Source: Deltaproteobacteria bacterium (GTDB taxonomy: Bacteria; Desulfobacterota; JAJRXV01). From it: a stretch of DNA of 36,234 bases. The position numbers and the translations under genes were made by a program. Numbering within the stretch: position 1 is the stretch's first letter; each line of letters opens with the position of its first letter. Of the stretch, positions 27,723-36,234 are shown piece after piece. The stretch spans positions 1 to 36,234 of the forward strand of contig JAJRXV010000064.1 of NCBI GenBank assembly GCA_024276115.1. The letters are read 5' to 3'. Under the pieces are notes generated by a model, which worked only from the letters and a program-made list of their open reading frames with translations, had not been told where the DNA came from and did not search any database.

Positions 27723-30700
27723 CTACGGGCTGTTAATCGTAAACCAGAAGATATCTGTATCTACCGAATAATCTGTCGTGTCATAAATAGTGATATAGTA
27801 ATAGACCATTGACGCGTCATCATACGGTCCAAGCTCAATCCAAAAAGCATCGGTAATGGCATCGTATGTCATACTCGTAGGAGACCAAACACCTGAATGA
27901 GGGCTGTCGCTGGTATATATCGTAGCTCTCGCAGTACCCTTATTTGCCGACGCGAGGCATGTTATCTTCACTGTATCCGGGTCAGTACCGGCAGTGTTTA
28001 TCGAATTTGCCGGGGAGGCTGAAACTGACGATACTGTGATCGGCATTGCTGAGCAGTCAAATACCTCTACGTCATGCTCACTCGAGATAGAAGAGTTGCC
28101 AAAGTTGTCTATTACCTCGATATAGTATGTCACCAGTCCGGTAAAGCTGAAGGGCCCCATCTCTGCGGCAAACTTATCACTGCTTATCGCCGACATCTCT
28201 ATCTGTTGATAATCCCCAAGGTTTACTCTGTATTTCAAGTACGCGACAGAAATTCCAGAAGTGTCTACAACCTTGCAGGAGACTGTATTGCGTGAGGCGA
28301 TGTTGCACCCTTTCAGGTACATTTTATTGTAATAATGCGTAACGTCTGAGATCATAGGAGCCTCACAGTCATGCACCATGAATCTGTATATTTCTGAGGT
28401 CGCGCTGTTACCCGCACTGTCCTCAGCATACAGATAATACTCGACAGTGCCGTTTACCAGTACAAATGGTCCAATCGTCGCGGAGTAATTATCTGACACT
28501 GTCACATACCCCATGCTGATGGTTTCCCAAGTTGAACTGGTAGAGAACCTGTAGAATATCTCGGACTTAGAGAGTGTGTTACCGGTCGGTACCAGAATCT
28601 TACTGCTGATATCTGTAGTGGTCATCTGTGTAGTGCAAGAATCATCATATACAATATCCTCTGAAGAAGCAATATCGGTAAAGACAATATCAAGAAGGCT
28701 GCTAACCTCCATCGTGACCGGAACATCTATGTTGTTCGCGTCAGAGGTGAAATGCAACATCGTTGTATACGACTGCACCTGTAGGTTACGCCTTGATACA
28801 GCAAAGCTGATCTTTACGATACCATCTTTGATAGTTCCAGAAGATAAGCTGGTATCAGCTATCCTCAACCAATCTTCATCAATCTTAACAGAATAATTAA
28901 TCTCGCCGAGGTAATGCTTTGGATTGCTGATCGTGATCTCAACTGTATCCTTGTCAGCGCCAAAATCCATATTTATCGCTGACAGCGTCAAAATAGGCTG
29001 GCACGTCTTCACCGAAGAGGCGTCGAAGTTGCTCGTCTCGTCATCACCGGTATCGTACAGACCGTTCAGGTTATAATCCTCACAGCCATCGATCGAGCCA
29101 TCATCATCGTTATCCGAGTCAAGCTCCATTCGCTTACCATCATTATCGTAGTCAGCGTTATCCGCGACCTTTTTGGTGTTTGTCGTATTCTCTACCCAGC
29201 TATCACCTTCATATTTCAGAGGGGAGATCGCCTCGGCAGAAAACTTATGTTTACCGGTTGAGTCAAACAGGTATGACATTATGTCTGTCAGGTCGCCTAG
29301 TCCATCAGCGTCTGAATCCTTTGTGTCTGTTTTTGTAAGCAGCCTGTTTGTCTCGTCAAAATCAACGATCCCATCAGAATCGGTATCCTCGCTAACCGAA
29401 GCCTCGTCAGAAACCGGTGCGGTCACTTGAGATTTAGCTGGTAACACAATAACATACTGAATATCTAGTTTTTCATATTTCGTCCAGCGCTCACCTGACC
29501 ATGGATCAATAATATGAACGATCTGGTTCCCGGTCAAAGTCGCTTTGTAGCCATCGATTATCACTGCCTGCCCAAAAACCATATTAGCTATCAGTGGTCG
29601 TCCGGCGTCAAGCTCTGTCATCAGCGTATCAAAGTCCAGCTTCTCCCCGTAATAATCCATATATGGAGAACAATCAAGCGCCCCCTGGCATGTATCCTCA
29701 AGACCTAGCGCCCACGCGAGCGAACTGAAATCGCTACTCATCCCGTGCCACAGATCGTACTCAAGCGGGAAACCACTCCTCAACGATGACACTTCTTTAG
29801 ATGTATGGTACGATATTCTGTCTTGGCTCAAAGTGCCGCCGTAATACGAATTTAGCATCGATATAACCGCCGGTACGCAGTAGCTGTTACTGTGCGGGTC
29901 TGCCGCCGGGCGTATCTTCGCCAACACCGCCGCGTCAGTATCGTAGCCGAGATGCTCAACGTTCCAAGCCGTCTGCTCGTTCGATGTGGCGTCATCATCC
30001 ATATCACACCCACCGAGGCACAACATCGCGGTGTCCTTACGCTGGTACAAGAACGGTAACTTGAGATCAATTTCACTATTTATTATATCATTAGAATTAA
30101 TCAGCTTCACAGGGATAGGGCTGAATGGCTGAAAAGTCGCCGCGCTCTTAGAGGCGTCACCAGCACTTGCCGCTATCGGTGTCACGCGCCAGTAGTACAA
30201 ACTCGATGATGTTCCCGCGGCGAGTTCATAGCTGGTTTTAGTCACACTCTCATTTTTGATGTTGATCGAAAAATTATTATCGTATGATAGTTCAAAAAGG
30301 TACGAATCAGCACCCTCTACTGATGCCCAGCTAAATAGCAAAGGCTCAGCGTTCTCCACAGACTCATCATAATACGGGGAAAAATAGCTCGGTAATGGGG
30401 ATGGGTTGTTTTTCCCCTCGGTGACGTTATTGCCACGGTACACAGCGAACGCGCTCAACGAGTTTGACGAAAAGCTAGGAACCATGCCGATTGATTCGTT
30501 GGCAGTCAAAAGATCACTGTTTGAGTAACTACCACCACCGCGCGCGAATGATATGCTCTTATCGCTCTGCCAGATACCCGCGCTCACCGCGTCAGCCTGA
30601 GCGCCATCCTGTGGTTCACCCAAGGAGATGAAGGAGATTATGTTGTCCGCGTCATGCGTAGCGCTTTTGTACATAGCTACATATCCAGCGGCGTCATCGA

Positions 30701-31067
30701 AGAAGCCCGCGTCACCCGGCGCTACATGGAGCTCAGCTTTGCCATCGTTAAAATCGAAATCATCAGACTTGTCCGAGCCATCAAATTTTATAAGTAGAAC
30801 AGAATTTACCGGTAACGCCTGAAGTTCATCAGGTATGACATATATCGTCCCGCGCTCGTTCTCTATCTCAAAGCCTGATATACTTACAGCTTCTTTGCTG
30901 TTATTCACCAGCTCTATCCACTCATAGCCATCGCTGGCAGCCTTAGGCATTACCTCGTTTATCAAGACAGCGTTTTTAGAGAAGCTTGAGCTAGATGATT
31001 TGCTACATGCTGAGAACGCTGCGCAAAAAAGTACGAACAGCAACACGAAATACGCGTTTTTTTTCAT
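27723..31067 (-). CDS. Large multidomain surface lipoprotein: lamin-tail domain, C39-like papain-fold domain, TSP3-like acidic repeats, BACON-like and Ig-like modules
   Basis: Lipobox-like FSAC; LTD VLINEVMPKAASDGYEWIELVNNSKEAVSISGFEI; SYCVPAVISMLNSYYGG...AVIIDGYKA...HIIDPWSGE; DTDSDGIVDFDE, DSDADGLGDLTD, DSDNDDDGSIDG. Confidence 0.8.
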   Translation of the reverse strand: MKKNAYFVLLFVLFCAAFSACSKSSSSSFSKNAVLINEVMPKAASDGYEWIELVNNSKEAVSISGFEIENERGTIYVIPDELQALPVNSVLLIKFDGSDKSDDFDFNDGKAELHVAPGDAGFFDDAAGYVAMYKSATHDADNIISFISLGEPQDGAQADAVSAGIWQSDKSISFARGGGSYSNSDLLTANESIGMVPSFSSNSLSAFAVYRGNNVTEGKNNPSPLPSYFSPYYDESVENAEPLLFSWASVEGADSYLFELSYDNNFSINIKNESVTKTSYELAAGTSSSLYYWRVTPIAASAGDASKSAATFQPFSPIPVKLINSNDIINSEIDLKLPFLYQRKDTAMLCLGGCDMDDDATSNEQTAWNVEHLGYDTDAAVLAKIRPAADPHSNSYCVPAVISMLNSYYGGTLSQDRISYHTSKEVSSLRSGFPLEYDLWHGMSSDFSSLAWALGLEDTCQGALDCSPYMDYYGEKLDFDTLMTELDAGRPLIANMVFGQAVIIDGYKATLTGNQIVHIIDPWSGERWTKYEKLDIQYVIVLPAKSQVTAPVSDEASVSEDTDSDGIVDFDETNRLLTKTDTKDSDADGLGDLTDIMSYLFDSTGKHKFSAEAISPLKYEGDSWVENTTNTKKVADNADYDNDGKRMELDSDNDDDGSIDGCEDYNLNGLYDTGDDETSNFDASSVKTCQPILTLSAINMDFGADKDTVEITISNPKHYLGEINYSVKIDEDWLRIADTSLSSGTIKDGIVKISFAVSRRNLQVQSYTTMLHFTSDANNIDVPVTMEVSSLLDIVFTDIASSEDIVYDDSCTTQMTTTDISSKILVPTGNTLSKSEIFYRFSTSSTWETISMGYVTVSDNYSATIGPFVLVNGTVEYYLYAEDSAGNSATSEIYRFMVHDCEAPMISDVTHYYNKMYLKGCNIASRNTVSCKVVDTSGISVAYLKYRVNLGDYQQIEMSAISSDKFAAEMGPFSFTGLVTYYIEVIDNFGNSSISSEHDVEVFDCSAMPITVSSVSASPANSINTAGTDPDTVKITCLASANKGTARATIYTSDSPHSGVWSPTSMTYDAITDAFWIELGPYDDASMVYYYITIYDTTDYSVDTDIFWFTINSP

Positions 31068-31118
31068 TATTACCCACCTTTATTTTTGTTGAAAGACTTC
31101 CGCGCGACTTTTAAAACC

Positions 31119-31205
31119 GTCATCCTGAATTTGAGGCGCGCCTCTTATTTCAGGATCTGAATATATAATAAATATAAGCAGATCCCGAAACCAGTTCGGG
31201 ACGAC
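31119..31205. repeat. REP-like nested palindromic element
   Basis: Outer arms GTCATCCTGAA / TTCGGGACGAC; inner TCCTGAA...TTTCAGGA around GAGGCGCGCCTC; second hairpin TCCCGAAaccagTTCGGGA. Confidence 0.7.
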
Positions 31206-31389
31206 AACAATGGCTTTTATACATAAAAACAGGTCATGCGAATGTCTTTTTGTAGAGATTATACAATTTTATTTTAGAAATTAAAACCGAAAAATGATTT
31301 TAATTGTACTTTATAGATATAATTGAAAGAAAGGCTCGGGGAGGGGGAACGACCACATAAAGATATCTATAAGGAAAGTCTCCTGCCGC

Positions 31390-32007
31390 CTACTCAAAAT
31401 CCGAATAAAGCCTCGTAAAAAGTCGCGAGTTGTAAATATCGACCGGTGTTATCATAGAACGCTCAAGCGGCACCTTGCCACCGGCGACACTTTTGATGAA
31501 TCCGGTGCGGTTTTTGTACTTTAGATCCTTCAGTTTGACTATCTTAGCTATTTTGAGCTTGGTGGCGTTAAAATACGCTTTGTATACCAGCTCAGAGCAG
31601 TACATATACTCATCGTCAAGCTGAAACTGAAAGTCATAAGGTCGACCGAGGAATTTTTTTGCCTCCTTCACAACAGCGGGAAACTGGTTGAATCCGTCGT
31701 CTTTCAGGCGCACGACAGCGTATTTTTTATCAATACCTTTAGCTATGAATTTTTTGAGTGGTACTATACGGACAGGACCGACAGCCTCGATGACGCTCAA
31801 TGAGCCGTTAGCGTTTTTGATGACCAGTCCACAGTGAGAAATGGGGCTAGAGGTCACCTCAACGATGACCTCTGACAACTCCCCGGTAAGTGTCTGAAAT
31901 ATTACATCCCCGGTCTTTAACCCGTTTGGGTCAAACTTATGTTCACCCGCCCTGCAACCGGTGAGGAAAAGAAGCAGAACAAAAATCGATATAAAAAAAT
32001 GTTTCAT
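31390..32007 (-). CDS. YiiX-like (permuted NlpC/P60) lipoprotein
   Basis: Lipobox FLTGC; LKTGDVIFQTLTGELSEVIVEVTSSPISHCGLVI...FLGRPYDFQFQLDDEYMYCSELVYKAY. Confidence 0.85.
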   Translation of the reverse strand: MKHFFISIFVLLLFLTGCRAGEHKFDPNGLKTGDVIFQTLTGELSEVIVEVTSSPISHCGLVIKNANGSLSVIEAVGPVRIVPLKKFIAKGIDKKYAVVRLKDDGFNQFPAVVKEAKKFLGRPYDFQFQLDDEYMYCSELVYKAYFNATKLKIAKIVKLKDLKYKNRTGFIKSVAGGKVPLERSMITPVDIYNSRLFTRLYSDFE

Positions 32008-32010
32008 CGG

Positions 32011-32934
32011 CTAATCAAAAAGCCCCGTACTTAAATATCTTTCACCAGTGTCAGGTAATACCACGACAACTGTTGAACCCTTCTTCATCTTCGCCGCGAT
32101 CTGTATCGCCGCGTATACCGCCGCTCCAGAAGAGATACCTACTAACAATCCTTCTTCTTTAGCGAGCCTTTTAGCTGTTGCCGCCGCGTCTTCATTCGTC
32201 ACTTTCGCGATCTCGTCAATCATCTCAGCGTCAAGCACGTCAGGAACAAATCCCGCGCCGATACCCTGGATCTTATGCGGTCCCGGAGCGCCACCAGACA
32301 GTACCGGTGATGCTTCTGGCTCTACCGCTACGATTTTTATTGATGGGTATCTTTTCTTGAGTACCTCACCCACGCCTGTCAGAGTACCACCTGTACCAAC
32401 ACCAGCGACAAAACAATCTATATTACAATCCATCTGCTTGATTATTTCGGGGCCTGTTGTCTCCCGGTGTACCTTCGGGTTCGCCGGGTTCTTGAACTGT
32501 TGCGGCATGAAGTAATTACTGTTCTTCTCACAAAGCTCAGTCGCCTTCTCTATAGCGCCTTTCATACCACCAGAGCCCGGAGTCAAAACAAGCTCAGCGC
32601 CATACGCCTTCAGAAGAGCTCTCCTCTCGAGGCTCATTGAGTCAGGCATAGTCAGAACGAGCTTGTAGCCCTTCACTCCGCAAACAAGCGCGAGCCCGAT
32701 ACCGGTGTTGCCCGAAGTCGGTTCGACAATAACACTGCCCTTTTTCAACGCGCCCGCTTCTTCCGCGGCGTTTATCATACTAAGACAGATTCTGTCTTTT
32801 ACTGAACCACCGGGATTGAAATACTCGATCTTCGCGTATACGTCCGCACCATTATCAGCCGTGACGTTGTTTAGCTTTACTATCGGGGTGTTACCGATCA
32901 TCTCCAAAATATTATCGTGTTTGTTCGTGCACAT
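32011..32934 (-). CDS. cysK: Cysteine synthase (O-acetylserine sulfhydrylase)
   Basis: [84 protein letters not shown]. Confidence 0.95.
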   Translation of the reverse strand: MCTNKHDNILEMIGNTPIVKLNNVTADNGADVYAKIEYFNPGGSVKDRICLSMINAAEEAGALKKGSVIVEPTSGNTGIGLALVCGVKGYKLVLTMPDSMSLERRALLKAYGAELVLTPGSGGMKGAIEKATELCEKNSNYFMPQQFKNPANPKVHRETTGPEIIKQMDCNIDCFVAGVGTGGTLTGVGEVLKKRYPSIKIVAVEPEASPVLSGGAPGPHKIQGIGAGFVPDVLDAEMIDEIAKVTNEDAAATAKRLAKEEGLLVGISSGAAVYAAIQIAAKMKKGSTVVVVLPDTGERYLSTGLFD

Positions 32935-32947
32935 GTTTCCTCCAAGA

Positions 32948-34012
32948 TTAGATTATCATTGAGTTTATTTCTTTATCGTCAAATACTTCATTAATGTCCA
33001 AAATCCTTGATTCACCGTTATGCGTAACCTCCACCTGCTTCTTCTCGATACCCTTCTTAAAATAGCGCGCGAGTATCTTCGCCGCTGTATCAATGTTCGC
33101 GTCACTGACATCGCCGACCAGAAGCCCTGTCGGTCCCGGCACGCCATGCGACTTTAGAAGTGTGTAGCGCTCCCCTGTATGCAGAGCGAGCTTTTCGTTC
33201 TCCGCCTCATCCCGACCGACTAACAGCTTTGCCGTGGGATTCATCCTGAAATGCCTGCCAACACGCAACATAGTGACATCAGGCATGATTATTTCATCTG
33301 AGTTATCGAAGATATCCCTCAAACGCCGTGCGAATCCCTCGTCAGCCAAGAGACAGCCGCCAGCCGGACAGTTATAGCCCTTGATCTTGAAATCATCAGC
33401 CATCTTTATCTGCGGTTTTCTTGACCTGCCGCTTATATCAAGTAGTTTTTCACGGTCAACAACACCTTCTATCTCAGGAATCGTCGGATCAAACAACCGT
33501 GCTGACAGCGGTCGCAGGATAAGCCCCTTCAAACCGCTCTCACGATCGATTATGTTCATAGTGTCGCGCCGCTGTGACATAGGTCTCTGCCCGAGTACCT
33601 CACCGGTGATGATAAACGTCGCGCCTATCTCCTTCATATAGTCCTTAGCGATCTTGTGCATAAATATCCGGCAGTCAACGCATGGATTGATATGCTTACC
33701 GTAGCCGTACTTCGGGTTACGAACTACCTCAAGATAGTCCTTCCCCTTCCCCATTACCTTTATCGGTACGTTCAGTTCCTTCGCTACACGCGCCGCTTCA
33801 TTTTTGCAACCCGAACTCTTGGTCGTGCAGTTACAAAATGGCGTCACAAAATTCAACGCGTGGATTTCAACATCCTGCTCCTGCATAACTCTTATGGCGA
33901 GGGTGGAGTCCAGCCCACCGGAAAGAAGCGCTAACGCTTTCTTATTACATTTTTTTTCTTTAGGCGTAGAAGCGTTGTCATCGCCCTTTGCCCCTGTTGC
34001 CGTACTGTTCAA
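32948..34012 (-). CDS. ThiI/MnmA-like adenylating (AANH) tRNA thiolation-type enzyme
   Basis: PP-loop [60 protein letters not shown]. Start refined to TTG at 34012 after GAGG; the ORF-track TTG at 34051 overlaps the promoter. Confidence 0.8.
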   Translation of the reverse strand: MNSTATGAKGDDNASTPKEKKCNKKALALLSGGLDSTLAIRVMQEQDVEIHALNFVTPFCNCTTKSSGCKNEAARVAKELNVPIKVMGKGKDYLEVVRNPKYGYGKHINPCVDCRIFMHKIAKDYMKEIGATFIITGEVLGQRPMSQRRDTMNIIDRESGLKGLILRPLSARLFDPTIPEIEGVVDREKLLDISGRSRKPQIKMADDFKIKGYNCPAGGCLLADEGFARRLRDIFDNSDEIIMPDVTMLRVGRHFRMNPTAKLLVGRDEAENEKLALHTGERYTLLKSHGVPGPTGLLVGDVSDANIDTAAKILARYFKKGIEKKQVEVTHNGESRILDINEVFDDKEINSMII

Positions 34013-34043
34013 AGTTACTACCTCGTATTTATAGATTATTAAA

Positions 34044-34113
34044 TTTAACAAAACCCCTTGCTTTTGTCAACAATCGATTTATAACAAACCACTTTGATTT
34101 TGTCAACAAAAAG
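34044..34113 (-). promoter_or_regulatory. Two tandem sigma70-type promoters
   Basis: Minus strand: TTGACA-N17-TATAAA followed by TTGACA-N17-TAAATT within a duplicated unit of about 35 bp. Confidence 0.65.
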
Positions 34114-34142
34114 GTTGTGGAATATTTTATCTTATCTCCACG

Positions 34143-35972
34143 TTATATATCTCGAATGAGACCTTCAAATTTCGGGCGTATCTCATCGGCGAACTCGAAC
34201 TCTGCGTCAGCCTTTAAAGTCATCTTATAATATTTATACGCTTTCTTGTAATCTCTGAGCGACTCATATCTCTTTGCCGCCTTATAAAACAGATACGCGT
34301 TCGGTTTTGAGTACCTTATCGCCACGAGATAATTATCGAGAGAAAGCTTCAGCCGCCCGCGTGTGAAATATACATCACCGAGAGCCTCATGCGCTCTTGG
34401 GTGTCCGGGCTCTATCGACAGCGCTTTTTCGAGCTCCCTGATAGCGTAATCATAGCGACCGACTTTTACGTACAGCTCGCTTAACCCGACATAAGCGTCT
34501 AGATATTTGTCGTTCTGCTTAAGGAGCGCGTTGAACTGAGTTTGGGCTAAAGTCGTCTCACTCATATAAGTATGCGCGAGCGCGAGTTTCAGACGCGCCT
34601 CAACATGACCATCATTAGTAGAAAGAAACTGAGTAAGCTGTTCAATCGCTTTTTTATACATACCGCCATCGAAATAAGAAAGCGCTAGTTTGTAAACTAC
34701 AATATTATTTTCTCCAACAACAGATTGCGCGTGTTCCCAGATCGCTACCCGTGATTTAAAAGTATCGTTTTGCCTGATTGACTCGTTCGACAGGTACGAT
34801 ACCGCAAGCGCGAAAACCAGTATCACCGGGTAACAAAGGATCGCGGTCTTCTTCAGACTTCTAACTTTTTCGTACAGCGTCACGATAAGGTAAGCCGCGA
34901 CAAAATAGAGCGCGACCGCGGGCAGATATGCCCTATCTACAGAGATAATCTCAAACGGATGAGCAAACGCCTCTACAACAGCGATCGTCACGTACCAGAA
35001 TATTAAAAAAGATATAAGCGGGTTCTTCCTCCGACGAAAATACGCTACCGACAGTAAGACCGCGACAATCGCGACACTCAAAGCAGGGCTTAACGGTATG
35101 TTATAAGACGCGCCGTAAATGACGCTCAAGCTTTTCCCCATCGGTAGCAGTATCATCGGGATGTAAAAGAGAGTGCTACCGAGCAGCTCTAGTAGCCCTA
35201 CCCCACTGGAATTATTAGACAGAGTTGCAAATAAATAAGCGAAAAGCACGACGACCAGAAGAGCGCCGGCAAAGACAATGAATATTAAATCCTCTCCCCG
35301 CTTCTCACGCCGTGGGAAAAGTAGCGCCTCGATCATGATGAAAACCGGTATGATGGCGAGAGCGGCTTCTTTAGATAGAATCGCTAGGATAGCGCATATA
35401 ACGCTGACGACGCCGTTCCTCTTCTCTACTTCTTCTGATGTCGCCGACACGTAATTTAAGTATGTAAGTACCGAGAGCAGAAAGAAAAACGAGCTCATAA
35501 GTGTCGATCTCTGTTCGGTGAATGTCGATGTAAAAATTGAAAGCGGATGTATAGCGAAGATAAGCGCGCATACGAACGCAATTTTCTGCGCGCTCTTCGC
35601 GTATTTTCCGGAGAATATTTTCAGGGATAGCATCTTGAACGCTACGAGAAACAGTAAGAATGCGTTACCAAAATGAATGATAATATTTACGATATGGTAC
35701 GGTTGCGGGCGGCTACCTGCAAAGTAGTGATTGAGCTTGAAACTAAGCCCGGGTAGCAAACGCGGGAGTATATTGACCTCAGCGATATCGTCAACAACGA
35801 ATACCCCAGAAAGCGCGTTGAAGCTCACCATAACGACAGCCACGAGCAATATAAGGAATACGGCAAGTTTGTTGCATTTGTGCGGCACAACAATGAGGTC
35901 ACCATAACCGGTGCTACTCACACTATTTGCTACTATGCCTTTACGCGCGTTTTTTTCATTATTAGCAGTCAT
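34143..35972 (-). CDS. Polytopic membrane protein with C-terminal TPRs (TMTC/O-mannosyltransferase-like)
   Basis: N-terminal membrane region with VFVVDDIAEV, HPLSIFTSTFTEQRSTLMSSFFFLLS, then TPRs. Start placed at MTANNEKN (35972); upstream ORF sequence is repeat-derived. Confidence 0.8.
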   Translation of the reverse strand: MTANNEKNARKGIVANSVSSTGYGDLIVVPHKCNKLAVFLILLVAVVMVSFNALSGVFVVDDIAEVNILPRLLPGLSFKLNHYFAGSRPQPYHIVNIIIHFGNAFLLFLVAFKMLSLKIFSGKYAKSAQKIAFVCALIFAIHPLSIFTSTFTEQRSTLMSSFFFLLSVLTYLNYVSATSEEVEKRNGVVSVICAILAILSKEAALAIIPVFIMIEALLFPRREKRGEDLIFIVFAGALLVVVLFAYLFATLSNNSSGVGLLELLGSTLFYIPMILLPMGKSLSVIYGASYNIPLSPALSVAIVAVLLSVAYFRRRKNPLISFLIFWYVTIAVVEAFAHPFEIISVDRAYLPAVALYFVAAYLIVTLYEKVRSLKKTAILCYPVILVFALAVSYLSNESIRQNDTFKSRVAIWEHAQSVVGENNIVVYKLALSYFDGGMYKKAIEQLTQFLSTNDGHVEARLKLALAHTYMSETTLAQTQFNALLKQNDKYLDAYVGLSELYVKVGRYDYAIRELEKALSIEPGHPRAHEALGDVYFTRGRLKLSLDNYLVAIRYSKPNAYLFYKAAKRYESLRDYKKAYKYYKMTLKADAEFEFADEIRPKFEGLIRDI

Positions 35973-36051
35973 TTGTTTGATTTTATCATAATGACTGGAT
36001 AATACAAGCTGTTTTAAGGACATGTTGCCAATAAAACTTAAAACTTGGGAG

Positions 36052-36196
36052 TGTTGCCAAATAGACAAAGTTGCGTATTTTCAAAAAAACCATCGCTGTA
36101 AGTACCGTAAAAAGGGGGGGGGCGACCAGCATCGCGATGCTCGGGAGTTTAGTGGGAATCCCCCCTAAGGTGGATTGGGCAACATGCCCCTTAAGT
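36052..36196 (+). repeat. Dispersed TIR element, copy D
   Basis: gtgttgccaaatag...gtaagtaccgtaaaaagggggggggcgaccagcatcgcgatgctcgggagtttagtgggaatcccccctaaggtggattgggcaacatgcc; an extra TIR-like end (acatgttgccaataaaac) lies about 30 bp to the left. Confidence 0.8.
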
Positions 36197-36234
36197 GGTT
36201 TAATAAAAATGGGAAACCATATACATAATCTCCA

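Noticed and set aside
27545-27736. 63-aa plus-strand ORF
   Set aside because: Lies almost entirely within repeat copy C; no independent coding evidence.
32048-32515. 155-aa plus-strand ORF
   Set aside because: Antisense to cysK, Ala/Ser/Pro-rich shadow ORF.

Overview
About 36 kb of a Gram-negative-type bacterial chromosome; no CRISPR array, rRNA or tRNA seen. Main blocks, left to right: (1) minus-strand sensor kinase with a truncated ATPase domain; (2) minus-strand MoxR / DUF58 / BatA-like / DUF4159 / vWA-GATase cluster; (3) plus-strand redox operon: HAMP membrane protein, multihaem cytochrome c, three TlpA-like thioredoxins, a degenerate GAF-GGDEF gene with an in-frame TAA, and a Dus enzyme that seems to start at ATA; (4) plus-strand envelope block: TPR lipoprotein, DUF3857/transglutaminase-like protein, YjbQ, and an Omp85 protein with about 7 POTRA domains; (5) minus-strand PilZ, ruvB and ruvA, with a decayed GxxExxY gene and a small repeat element between the two ruv genes; (6) minus-strand redoxin and a TlpA-like gene with an in-frame TGA exactly at the first catalytic Cys (WUPRC), followed by a bSECIS-like hairpin, i.e. 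a probable selenoprotein split in two by the ORF track; (7) minus-strand FlgC-like mini protein, a large lamin-tail/C39-like lipoprotein, a YiiX-like lipoprotein, cysK, a ThiI/MnmA-like enzyme and a TMTC-like TPR membrane protein. A dispersed element of about 135-150 bp with terminal inverted repeats (ATGTTGCC[A/C]AATA ... TATTGGGCAACAT) occurs in four places and is not explained by the coding annotation. The strongest leads are the selenoprotein candidate and this repeat family. All family calls come from motif recognition by eye; no searches were run.
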